A stretch of DNA of 64,000 nt from Chamaelirium japonicum (Eukaryota > Streptophyta > Magnoliopsida > Liliales > Melanthiaceae), in assembly GCA_947650365.1 (NCBI GenBank), contig OX393557.1:46625979-46689978 (forward strand), in the 5' to 3' direction. Within the stretch, counting starts at the first letter, position 1; each line of letters opens with the position of its first letter. Made by a program: the position numbers and the translations under genes. This document shows, piece after piece, positions 35,412 through 45,089 of the stretch. Under the pieces are notes generated by a model. That model saw only the letters and a program-made list of their open reading frames with translations. It did not search any database and was not told the DNA's origin.

Positions 35412-35858
35412 ATGGTGAAGGCCAGCACCAACCCACCAAAGGCGGGTGCTGATCGGACAATCGACGTGCTAATCGAAGAAGAACAAGAAGTCTCGGTTGC
35501 AACCAATCGAAGAAATATTTATAAGCGACTGGGGCCAAAAGGAAGTCATCCGGGAAGCCACAGCAATCGGCAGGACCCACCATTCCCGAGGCAACAATCT
35601 GGCAAAGAGCACGCCACCCAAGGGGACAACGATCTAACTACATACGAAATTTCGGCTGCTGATTTCCAGCTGTTGAACCTTCTCAAGAGGAACGCAGCCC
35701 TCGAGCAAGAGAGGGATTCCCTAAAGAAGGTAGCTGGAAGAGCGGGGGTTGTGGCCCATAACTCTCCAACTGCTGATGAAGACCAACCAAAGACCTTCGA
35801 TTCTGCCCATTCAGGTCGGAAGCTCGAAGGCCATTCGGCTACGCCCTCTCGAGGCTAA
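35412..35858 (+). CDS. Short gag-leader-like ORF of the retrotransposon
   Basis: 148 codons from ATG 35412. Polar, Lys/Arg/Glu-rich, with a possible coiled-coil piece (LLNLLKRNAALEQERDSL near residues 85-105). The position just after the primer site and the composition fit the N-terminal leader of a plant Ty3 gag. It has no capsid or zinc-knuckle region. The frame is open upstream into the LTR. The last 25 or so codons already run into repeat array A, so the natural end of the gene is lost. Confidence 0.55.
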   Translation: MVKASTNPPKAGADRTIDVLIEEEQEVSVATNRRNIYKRLGPKGSHPGSHSNRQDPPFPRQQSGKEHATQGDNDLTTYEISAADFQLLNLLKRNAALEQERDSLKKVAGRAGVVAHNSPTADEDQPKTFDSAHSGRKLEGHSATPSRG

Positions 35859-37060
35859 AGTCCGATAAAAAGGCTCCTGGCAACCCAGTTCAATCAAAGA
35901 CCTTCGATTCCGCCCATTCAAGTCGGAAGCTCGAAGGCAATTCGGTTACGCCCTCTCGAGGCTAAAGTCCGACAAAAAGGCTCCTGGCAACCCAGGTCAA
36001 CTAAAGACCTTCGATTCCGCCCATTCGAGTCGGAAGCTCGAAGGCAATTCGGCTACGCCCTCTCGAGGCTAAAGTCCGATAAAAAGGCTCCTGGCAACCC
36101 AGGTCAACTAAAGACCTTTGATTCCGCCCATTCAAGTCGGAAGCTCGAAGGCAATTCGGCTACGCCCTCTCGAGGCTAAAGCCCGATAAAAAGGCTCCTG
36201 GCAACCCAGGTCAACCAAAGACCTTCGATTCCGCCCATTCAAGTCGGAAGCTCGAAGGTAAGTCGGCTACGCCCTCTCGAGGCTAAAGTCCGATAAAAAG
36301 GCTCCTGGCAACCCAGGTCAATCAAAGACCTTCGATTCCGCCCATTCAAGTCGGAAGCTCGAAGGCAATTTGGTTACGCCCTCTCGACGCTAAAGTCCGA
36401 CAAAAAGGCTCCTGGCAACCCAGGTCAACCAAAGACCTTCGATTCCGCCCATTCAAGTCGGAAGCTTGAAGGCAATTCGGCTACGCCCTCTCGAGGCTAA
36501 AGTCCGATAAAAAGGCTCCTGGCAACCCAGGTCAACTAAAGACCTTCGATTCCGCCCATTCAAGTCGGAAGCTCGAAGGCAATTCGGCTACGCCCTCTCG
36601 AGGCTAAAGCCCGATAAAAAGGCTCCTGGCAACCCAGGTCAACCAAAGACCTTCGATTCCGCCCATTCAAGTCGGAAGCTCGAAGGTAAGTCGGCTACGC
36701 CCTCTCGAGGCTAAAGTCCGATAAAAAGGCTCTTGGCAACCTAGGTCAACCAAAGACCTTCAATTCGGCCCGTTCAAGTCGGAAGCTCGAAGGCAATTCG
36801 GCTACGCCCTCTCGAGGCTAAAGACCGATAAAAAGGCTCCTGGCAACCCAGGTCAACCAAAGACCTTCGATTCCGCCCATTCAAGTCGGAAGCTCGAAGG
36901 CAATTCGGCTACGCCCTCTCGAGGCTAAAGTCCGATAAAAAGCTCCTGGTAACCCAGGTCAACCAAAGACCTTCGATTCCACCCATTCAAGTCGGAAGCT
37001 CGAAGGCAATTCGGCTACGCCCTTTCAAGGTGAAAGTCAGATAAAAATGCTCCTAACAAT
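35775..37060 (+). repeat. Tandem array A, 107-bp unit, about 12 copies
   Basis: The marker CTCCTGGCAACCCAGG recurs at 35874, 35981, 36088 and on to about 37050 with 107-bp spacing. Each unit has two inverted repeats: CCTTCGA...TCGAAGG and CCTGG...CCAGG. Copies are very similar, apart from the last two. Confidence 0.92.
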
Positions 37061-37139
37061 CCAGGTCAAGCTAAACTATCAACTATACTTATCCGAGGCA
37101 ATGAGAATAAGTCCAAGGCAGGCGTCGTCGCTTTGACAT

Positions 37140-38260
37140 GCACCAAGTTCAAGGAGACATCCTTGACACTCGAAGACAAAGTCCGAGGCGACCAATGCCT
37201 CGGCACTCTACAAGCCCAAGGCCCGGTCCTTGGCACCCGTAGACAAAGTCCGAGGCGGCCAATGCCTCGGCACTCTACGAGCCCAAGGCCCAGCCCTTGG
37301 CATTCGAAGACAAAGTCCGAGGCGACCAATGCCTCGGCACTCTACAAGCCCAAGGCCCAGCCCTTGGCATTCGAAGACAAAGTCCGAGGCGACCAATGCC
37401 TCGGCACTCTACAAGCCCAAGGCATAGCCCTTGGCATTCGAAGACAAAGTCCGAGGCGACCAATGCCTCGGCACTCTACAAGCCCAAGGCCTAGCCCTTG
37501 GCATTCGAAGACAAAGTCCGAGGCGGCCAATGCCTCGGTACTCTACAAGCCCAAGGCCCAGCCCTTGGCATTCGAACACGAAGTCCGAGGCAACCAATGC
37601 CTCGGCACTCTACAAGCCCAAGGCCTAGCCCTTGGCATTCGAAGACAAAGTCCGAGGCGGCCAATGCCTCGGTACTCTACAAGCCCAAGGCCCAGCCCTT
37701 GGCATTCGAACACGAAGTCCGAGGCGACTAACGCCTCGGCACTCTACAAGCCCAAGGCCCAGCCCTTGGCACCCGAAGACAAAGTCCGAGGCGACCAATG
37801 CCTCGGCACTCTACAAGCCCAAGGCCTAGCCCTTGGCACTCGAAGACCAAGTCTGAGGCGACCAGCGCCTCGGCACTCTACAAGCCCAAGGCCCGGTCCT
37901 TGACACCCGAAGACAAAGTCCGAGGCGACCAATGCCTCGGCACTCTACAAGCCCAAGGCCTAGCCCTTGGCACTAGAAGATAAAGTCCGAGGCGACCAAT
38001 GCCTCGGCACTCTACAAGCCCAAGGCCCAGCCCTTGGCACTCGAAGACAAAGTCCGAGGCGACCAATGCCTCGGCACTCTACAAGCCCAAGGCCCGGTCC
38101 TTGGCACCCGTAGACAAAGACCGAGGCGGCCAATGCCTCGGCACTCTATGAGCCCAAGGCCCAGCCCTTGGCACTCGAAGACAAAGTCCGAGGCGACCAG
38201 CGCCTCGGCACTCTACAAGCCCAAGGCTCAGCTCTTGGCATTCGAAGACAAGGTCCGAGA
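37140..38260 (+). repeat. Tandem array B, 67-bp unit, about 16 copies
   Basis: The unit starts AGTCCGAGGCGACCAATGCC and repeats every 67 bp. Each unit holds CCGAGGC...GCCTCGG and CCAAGG...CCTTGG inverted repeats. Because 67 is not a multiple of 3, all frames are read in turn and long open frames arise by chance. Confidence 0.92.
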
Positions 38261-38755
38261 CGTCGTCGCCGACGTATTGGCATTCGATCAAAAGTCCAAG
38301 CTTAGTCTTGTCACTCAGGTCTAAGCATTAGATTGTCAATGGCCATCACCTTTTCTCGACGACTAACGGTTCCAAACCGGTCAGGGGGTGGTCGGTCTGA
38401 CTCTGTCATTGCGTGTCTCCACACTGGTGCAGTCGACGGTGGGTAACACGGGATAAAATGGTGCTTCCTTGATCCTGGCCAAGTCAACACCCTCGCGTGA
38501 CCGTAGTACCTGGTGAATACAGTAACCAGGTACGGTAATACATTGGGTGAAGACCGGCTGGCCATCATGCGGCGTCATCCTAGATTATCTCTAAGAAACC
38601 CCCTCGAATGTAGCATTGTCCCTCGCCGACATCCTCGCGCACCAGCGTTTTACCGAAAAAGTGTCGGTTTCAAAGGGGGCTAAAATTCGAAAAATACACT
38701 ATTTTCAATACCGACACTTTTTGGTCTTTTCTAAGCAGCCCCAATAATAGGGTGT
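38261..38755 (+). other. Unique spacer between arrays B and C
   Basis: About 500 bp without tandem structure. It contains an imperfect AAAAAGTGTCGGTTTC / GACACTTTTTGG inverted pair near 38655-38725. No coding region recognised. Confidence 0.5.
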
Positions 38756-40260
38756 CGGCACCAACAAGCAGCCCCCCCCCCTCGGTTTCGCACAAAAACC
38801 GAGTAGGGAAGAGGTGACGGCACACCATCAGCAGCACACCCCTCGGTTTCGTCAGAAAACTGAGAGGGGGTATGTGTCGGCATCTACAAGCAGCCCTCCC
38901 TCGGTTTCGCAAAAAAACCGAGTGGGGAGGGGATGACGGCACACCATCAGCACACCCCTCGGTTTCGTCAGAAAACCGAGAGGGGGTGTGTGTCGGCACC
39001 AACAAGCATCCCCCCCTCGGTTTCGCACAAAAACCGAGTGGGGAGGGGGTGACGGCACACCATCAGCACACCCCTCGGTTTCGTCAGAAAACCGAGAGGG
39101 GGTGTGTGTCAGCACCAACAAGCAGCCCCCCCTCGGTTTCGCACAAAAACCGAGTAGGGAAGAGGTGACGGCACACCATCAGCAGCACACCCCTCAGTTT
39201 CGTCAAAAACCGAGAGGGGGTGTGTGTCGGCATCAACAAGCAACCCCCCCTCGGTTTCGCACAACAAACCGAGTGGGGAGGGGATGACGGCCCACCATCA
39301 GCACACCCCTCGGTTTCGTCAGAAAACCGAGAGGGGGTGTGTGTCGGCACCAACAAGCAGCCCCCCCTCGGTTTCGCACAAAAACCGAGTAGGGAAGAGG
39401 TGACGGCACACCATCAGCAGCACACCCCTCGGTTTCGTCAAAAACCGAGAGGGGGTATGTGTCAGCATCTACAAGCAGCCCTCCCTCGGTTTCGCAGAAA
39501 AATCGAGTGGGGAGGGGATGACGGCACACCATCAGCACACCCCTCGGTTTCGTCAAAAAACCGAGAGGGGGGTGTGTCGGCGTCAACAAGCAGCCCACCT
39601 CTCGGTTTCATCAGAAAACCGAGAGGGGGATGTGTCGGCATCAACAAGCAGCCCACCCCTCGGTTTCGTCAGAAAACCGAGCGGGGGGGTGTGGCGGCAT
39701 CAACAAGCAGCCCACCCCTCGGTTTCGTCAGAAAACTGAGAGGGGTGGTGTGTCGGCATCAACAAGCAGCCCATCCCTCGGTTTCATCAGAAAACCGAGA
39801 GGGGGGGTGTGTCGGCGTCAACAAGCAGCCCACCCCTCGGTTTCGTCAGAAAACCGAGAGGGGAGTGTGTCGGCGTCAACAAGCAGCCCACCTCTCGGTT
39901 TCGTCAGAAAACCGAGAGGGGGATGTGTCGGCGTCAACAAGCAGCCCACCCCTCGGTTTCGTCAGAAAACCGAGAGGGAGGTGTGTCGGCATCAACAAGC
40001 AGACCACCTCTCGGTTTCGTCAGAAAACCGAGAGGGGGATGTGTCGGCGTCAACAAGCAGCCCACCCCTCGGTTTCGCCAGGAAACCGAGAGGGGGGTGT
40101 GTCGGCGTCAACAAGCATCCCACCCCTCGGTTTCGCCAGAAAACCAAGAGGGGGGGGTGTGTCGGCGTCAACAACAGTCCACCTCTCGGTTTTGCCAGAA
40201 AACCGAGAAGGAGGACGTATCGACATCAACACGCAAACCCCCCCCCCCTCGGATTTGTCA
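38756..40260 (+). repeat. Tandem array C, ~58-bp hairpin unit
   Basis: Each unit holds CCTCGGTTTCGTCAG followed by AAAACCGAGAGG, a perfect stem with a short loop, and a spacer with GTGTCGGCATCAACAAGCAG. To about 39590 two unit types alternate (a 116-118 bp period, GCACAAA and GTCAGAA loops); after that a single type repeats. About 25 stems in all. Open frames through the array (for example 39220-40296) are by-products of the repeat. Confidence 0.92.
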
Positions 40261-40309
40261 AAACTGAGAAGGGGGGGGGGGTCTTGGATTCAATAGCAAC
40301 TCTGCCGAA

Positions 40310-40660
40310 CCCGTCACGTGTGGAGAAAGGAAGGAGAGAGAGAGGGGAAAAGGCCGGCTCTCTCACCAAAGTCCAAAGCAAAGAGGGAGAGAGAAGCTGC
40401 TCTCTCGGACCGAAAGCAAAGAAAAGAAAGAAAGAGAAGCAGCTCTCTCGGACCGAAAGCAAAGAAAAGGAAAGAGAGAGAGCGCAACTCTCATCAAAGA
40501 AAGGAAAGAGAGAGAGAGAGAGAGAGAGAGCGATCTTCTCTCATCAAAGAAAGGAAAGAGAGAGAGCGCAGCTCTCATCAAAGAGAGAGAGAGCGATCTT
40601 CTCTCATCAAAGAAAGGAAGGTAAGGGGAGTAGAAGGAAAGAGAGGGAGGGCGATCCAGC
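40310..40660 (+). repeat. Purine-rich GAAAGAGAGAG block
   Basis: Repeats of CTCTCATCAAAGAAAGGAAA and AGAGAGAG units at about 40318-40640. Low complexity; it separates array C from the captured gene and could be the decayed 5' UTR of that gene or simple-sequence growth. Confidence 0.65.
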
Positions 40661-40734
40661 CGGGAGGGCCGCCCGCAGCTCCCCTCTCCGATCCGATCGG
40701 GGCCAGCCCCCCCGGCCCACGACCGGTCGCCGAC

Positions 40735-41658
40735 CGCCCTGCTCCACCGACTTCGGCCGCCCTTCTCTCCCCCAACCTCTCCATCCCCACAGTCGACCTC
40801 TCCCTCCCCCGCACCCTCGCCGTCGACCTCGTCCGCGACGCCGCCCGGGACTGGGGCTTCTTCCAGGTCACCAACCACGGGATCCTCCTCCCGGTCATCG
40901 ATGCCACCGTCTCCGCCGTCCGATCGTTCCACAAGCTCCCCACCGCCCACCGTTCCAGCCGCTACTCCCACGTCCTCGCCGGCGGTGTCTCCTATTCGTC
41001 CAACTTCGACCTGTTCCGGTCCGCGGCTGCCAGCTAGCGGGACACGCTGCAGGTCAAGATGGGCCCGATTCGGCCGGACCCGAAGCGGATCCCGGAAGTG
41101 TGCCGAGAGGAGCTGCTGGCGTGGGACGAGCACGTGACCAGTGTGGGGCGGCGAATTTCAGGGATGTTGTCGGAGGGGCTCGGGGTGGACCCGGGCCGAC
41201 TAAAGGGGGCCACCTGTCTGGAGGGGAGGTCGATGGTTTGCCACTATTACCCCCCGCGCCCTGAGCCGGATCTGACGGTGGGGACAGCAGATCACACGGA
41301 CCCTGGTGTGCTAACGGTGCTGATACGGGATCACGTCGGTGGTCTGCAGGTCAAGCGAAGGGGAGACAACGGGGAGACCTCTTGGGTCGATGTCAAGCCC
41401 ATGCCCGGGGCCTTGGTCATCAACGTTGGTGATCTCCTACAGATATTTTTGAATGATGAGTACAAGCGTGTGGACCATCGGGTGGTGGCCAATTCTCGTC
41501 AAGAAGCAAGGGTTTCAATTGCCGTCTTCTTTGTCCTTGGAAATAGGGGGGAGTCTGAATTCTACGGTACTTTGTCGGAGCTTGTTTCACCTGATAAGCC
41601 ATCCTGATATCGGAAGTTCACGATGGAGGAGTTCATGGGTTTCTTCTTCAGCAAGGAG
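40735..41658 (+). pseudogene. Captured 2-oxoglutarate/Fe(II) dioxygenase (ACC-oxidase-homolog type)
   Basis: One continuous frame matches the plant soluble 2-ODD family of ACC-oxidase homologs: NLSIPTVDLS, ARDWGFFQVTNHGI, SYSSNFDLF, KMGPIRPDPKRIPEVC, HTDPGVLT, GALVINVGDLLQI and FTMEEFMGFFFSKE. The iron ligands are kept (His 41293-41295, Asp 41299-41301, His 41476-41478), as is the Arg-x-Ser that binds 2-oxoglutarate (41509-41517). Two stops break it: TAG at 41035-41037, where the family has Trp, and TGA at 41605-41607, where a basic residue is likely. The N-terminal ~45 residues and the start codon are missing, and the tail runs into array D at 41659. There is no intron, although family genes usually have two, so capture through a spliced mRNA is likely. 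Expression could come only from the LTR. Confidence 0.88.
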
Positions 41659-42115
41659 TCTCGGCGTCCTCTCGGTCGGAAAACGCACTGCTTCCTCTGA
41701 AACGCCCACACACAAAACCGAGACTTTTTGGCTCGCACCAAAAGGGTCTCGGTGTTGGCAGAAGGAAAAGGGGTCTCGGCGTCCTCTCGGTCGGGAAATG
41801 TACTGAGTTTTCGGAAACGCCCACTCGCAAAACCGAGACTTTTGGCTCGAACCAAAAGAGTCTCGGCGTCGGCGGAAGGCAAAGGAGTCTCGGCGTCCTC
41901 TCGGTCGGAAAACGCACTGCTTCCTCTGAAACGCCCACACACAAAACCGAGACTTTTTGGCTCGCACCAAAAGGGTCTCGGTGTTGGCAGAAGGAAAAGG
42001 GGTCTCGGCGTCCTCTCGGTCGGGAAATGTACTGAGTTTTCGGAAACGCCCCCTCGCAAAACCGAGACTTTTGGCTCGCGCCAAAAAGGGTCTCGGCATC
42101 GGCGGAAGAAGGCTC
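41656..42115 (+). repeat. Tandem array D, ~115-117-bp unit, 4 copies
   Basis: TCTCGGCGTCCTCTCGGTCG recurs at about 41657, 41774, 41888 and 42003. Each unit holds a long stem: CCGAGACTTTTGG facing CCAAAAGAGTCTCGG. It shares the AAAACCGAGA core with array C, on the other side of the captured gene. Confidence 0.88.
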
Positions 42116-42218
42116 TGCTAATACGAACCGCGGCACCGACAACCCTCGCCAACCGCGCCAGGATCCTAAAGCGTTTGCACCTTGGAATCCCAGCCGACCC
42201 AGGTGGTCTTGACCCGAC

Positions 42219-42229
42219 TGGGAGGGGGT
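42219..42229 (+). other. Polypurine tract
   Basis: GGGAGGGGG directly before the 3' LTR (four bases between), the expected plus-strand primer. Confidence 0.75.
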
Positions 42230-42232
42230 AAC

Positions 42233-42845
42233 TGTGGGTGCAAAAATTGTACCGGACCGGATCAGAGCGGCATGGGCCCGCGCAACGGCCCAAGTGGGTA
42301 AGCCCGCCCGGGTTCATGGGCCCACTCTACGGGGCTCGCAGATCAAGCCCTCCCCCTTATTGGGCCCGAACAACGGCCCAATAAGGGCCCAGCAAGGAGG
42401 CCCAGAACCAGTGCCACGTCATCAGCGCCACGTCATCACTGCCATATCGGGCACGTGCCTATACTATAAAAGGACCCCCAAGGCATCTAGGAACGGGGGT
42501 TGGCCATTCAATCAGAGGAGGAGGATCCCAGAGCAAGTGCTAGAGCTCTATTCTCCCCACCTTGTTCTCTTCTAGTTGCTCCGTGCAACCCCACTGTACG
42601 AAGCTTCTCTCGGCCTGTCGAGAGAACGCTCAACCCTTTATATTCAAATTATAGTGAAGATCAGGTGGCACCTCTCGCCCGGAGACGTAGGTCGTAAGGC
42701 CGAACTCCGTCACCAATCCTTGTGTCATCGCTCTTTATTCTCTCTATCTATTCTCCCATCTCTTTAACTCTACAAACCATCCACATTCAATCAAGGCTGT
42801 GGGGCGGGGTTCCCGATCAAGGCGGCTCGGAAATTTCCCCCCACA
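42233..42845 (+). repeat. 3' LTR of the young element
   Basis: 613 bp. The three differences from the 5' LTR seen by eye are a T/C near 34715/42289, an A/G near 35054/42628 and an A/G near 35128/42702; all are transitions. No indels. Confidence 0.93.
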
Positions 42846-43058
42846 TCAACTCCGAGCCTTCTTCTCCAAGCCTTCTTCTTTGTGCGAGGAGTTGAAAATT
42901 TGATCTTCCTGTGCATGGCCTTTACGTTGATGAGGACTTTGATAAGCTAAGCTGTTCTCTTGGGATGCGCTTGCTCGTGCCTCGTGAAGCCTTTGATCGT
43001 CGAGCGTTGGAGCCTTTTTGTCTTCAAAGCCTCACATTTTCTTCAATCTTCGACCTTT
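42846..43058 (-). mobile_element. Old LTR copy 1, second part
   Basis: Continues copy 1 after the insertion. It aligns with about 44190-44400 of copy 2 (shared GATGAGGACTTTGATAAGC-like and CGTGCCTCGTGAAGCC). At its high-coordinate end it abuts the end of copy 2 and lacks the part matching 44400-45076, so copy 1 is truncated. Confidence 0.62.
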
Positions 43059-45076
43059 GATGTTGTAGCGCTGGAAAAGGTACGAGTCGTCTTTATTGCG
43101 CAAAATCATATTACAAGTGTGGCCGGGACCCGGGTGGCTCGGGTGTAGCGAGTCCGGGTTGCGGCGAGTTTTGATCAGGGGATTGTGGGAAAGATCTTCT
43201 GGAGGATCCCTTTGATCCGCGTCTCCACGTGGTGTTCGTGTGAGAGCTCTGAAGGGGTTGCCCAGGACAGGGGTCTTTACAGGGTGAGGGTTTTGGAGAG
43301 GCTAAGGAATGCCCACCGTTGCTTTGTCCCTTCCGTGCTTCGCGCTTTCTCGACTAGGGGGTTTTTCGGCTTTGTTCCTCGGTCTTCGTGTCTTCCTCGC
43401 TCCTTGCTTGACCTCGGCGTCCTTGATCGTCGGTTCGCGGCGTCGATCGTGCTTTTGGCATCGGCTTTAGCTTCGGCTTTTTTTGGCTTTGGCTTGGCTT
43501 CGGCGTGGCTCTGGCTTTTGCTTTGCTTCGGCGCTTGCAATTGGACATAGCCGGGAGAGACTTGCGATGCTTTCGTTCTTTCGGACTTCGCGTCGTATCG
43601 GCTAGAACGTGCGGTGCTTTTGCTCGTGGTCGGCGTAGTCGCTTGGCTTTGGCACTTGCGTGCTTTGGCGCGGGCTTTACTGGGGCTTTGCTTTGGCTTC
43701 TTGCGTTGGCTTTAGCTTCAGCGTCAACTCGGTCTTCTTCTTTGAACGACATGGGCTACTTCTCCGGTGCTTCGACGGTTTGTGGGTCGGTTGGACTTCT
43801 CTTCTTCTCCGGGCTTCCTTGGCGTGATCGGAGTCGAAGGATGCTTTCAAAGATGGTGGGGGTAGGACCGATATCCGTGCGATGGTTGTAGTGTCGGCTT
43901 TTGTTGGTGAAGACGGCGGGGGTAGCGACGGCCTCCGTGCGATGGTTGTAGCGTCGGTTTTTGTTGGTGAAGACGGCGGGGTAACGACGCTTCAGACGGT
44001 CTGCTCCAGGCTTTCTTCTTCGTGGATTGCACAGGCGTTTGTTGAAGACGACAGGGTGATGACGCTTCGTTTCTCTCCTCCGGGCTTTGGAGCTTGATCG
44101 GGATCGAGGATTTGTTGGAGCCGATGGGGTAGTGCCGCTCCGAGCTTCTTCTCCGGCCTTTGCTTCTGGCGTCTTCGGAGTCGAAGGGTCTTCTTCTTCG
44201 AGCTTTCTTCTTCGTGCACGGAGTCGAAGTCTTGATCTTCGTGTGCAAGGGTCTTCACGTTGATGAGGGCTTTCAGTGGACTAAGCCGATCCCTCGGGAC
44301 AGGCTTGCCCGTGCCTCGTGAAGCCTTGGGTCGATGAGGAAGCGTCTCCTCTTCTGCAGAGCTCCCGCGCTTCGTCTTCAGTCTTCAACCATCGACCCCT
44401 TGAATCTTCCCCCACCCCCTCTATTTATAGGCAAAGGGGAGGGGAGAGATATGGGAACTTTTTAATTTTAAATCCCTTTTGTATCTCTCTCATAATTACC
44501 CAGGATTTATTCATCCATTGATGAGGGGATAACATTTATTTGTTTTCCTTTTCTGGCGAGGCAATTATGGCTGGATTTCGCACACGAAATCGATGGCGAT
44601 CGGGCGCTTATTCTTGTGCGTCGGATCGAGGGATCGGCGCAGATCCGTGTGTGTGCAGACGTCATACGCAGCCTCCCCCCGCGCATGGCGGTAGTTCTTT
44701 CCTTTTCTTTCTTTTCTTTCCTTTTCTTTTCTTTCCTTTTCTTTTTTTTCCTTTCTTTTCTTTCCTTTTCTTTTCTTTCCTTTCTTTTCTTTTTTCTTGC
44801 AGGGCCGGCCGGCCCCCCATGGGGTTCGGGTCCTAGTAGGGCCGGGCCCCCATGGGGTTCGGGTCTTAGTAGGGCCAGCCCCATGGGGTTCGGACCCTAG
44901 TAGGGGCCGACCCCCCCTTTAAGCGTGGGGTCCACTCCTCTTTTGCTGGGTGCGAATCGGGTCCAGGTCCGCACTGGTGCGTGCAAGTCGGGTCCAAGTC
45001 GAAGCGCGCGTCGGGTTCGCATCCGCGTTGGCACACGCAAGTCAGGTCCGGGTCATATGAAATTCGTGTGTCTACA
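43059..45076 (-). mobile_element. Old Ty3-like LTR copy 2 (about 2.0 kb)
   Basis: On the minus strand it starts TGTAGACACACG (45076 downward) after the polypurine tract TTGAGGGGGCATT (about 45077-45089) and ends CGCTACA at 43059. It contains a T-rich (CTTTTC)n run at about 44695-44795 and GGGCC-rich repeats at 44800-44920. Its TATA box is not obvious. Confidence 0.6.
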
Positions 45077-45089
45077 AATGCCCCCTCAA

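Larger units (their letters stand above)
34659..42845 (+). mobile_element. Young non-autonomous LTR retrotransposon carrying a host gene
   Basis: 8,187 bp with LTRs at 34659-35271 and 42233-42845 (613 bp each), TSD TCAAC on both sides, LTR ends TGTGGGTGC and CCCCCCACA. The primer site after the 5' LTR is TTGGCGCCGTCTGTGGG (about 35276), and the polypurine tract GGGAGGGGG (about 42219-42229) precedes the 3' LTR. The internal region has a gag-leader-like ORF, four tandem arrays and a broken dioxygenase; no protease, RT, RNase H or integrase. By structure it is a LARD-type element that relies on a Ty3-type partner. Confidence 0.93.

Noticed and set aside
37133..37903. 256-codon open frame in array B
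   Set aside because: A 67-bp stop-poor unit gives open frames on both strands in staggered positions; there is no domain and no codon bias.
35775..40260. CRISPR-like regular repeats
   Set aside because: This is a plant LTR element; the arrays are head-to-tail tandem units with no unique spacers and no cas genes.
39220..41264. Long open frames (358 and 544 codons) through array C and into the dioxygenase region
   Set aside because: They arise from hairpin repeat units lacking stops; the predicted proteins are only the repeat in alternating frames. The real dioxygenase is in a different frame from the 544-codon frame.
40735..41658. Calling the dioxygenase a functional host gene
   Set aside because: It lacks a start and N-terminus, has two in-frame stops, and lies wholly inside an LTR element with an intact TSD.
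33562..43058. Two-LTR circle integration as the origin of the LTR-LTR junction
   Set aside because: The copies differ far too much to come from one replication cycle, unless the event is very old; recombination is simpler.
33562..45076. Reading the two old LTR copies as the two LTRs of the young element
   Set aside because: They are on the opposite strand, diverged by about a quarter, and the young element's own 613-bp LTRs and TSD are unambiguous.
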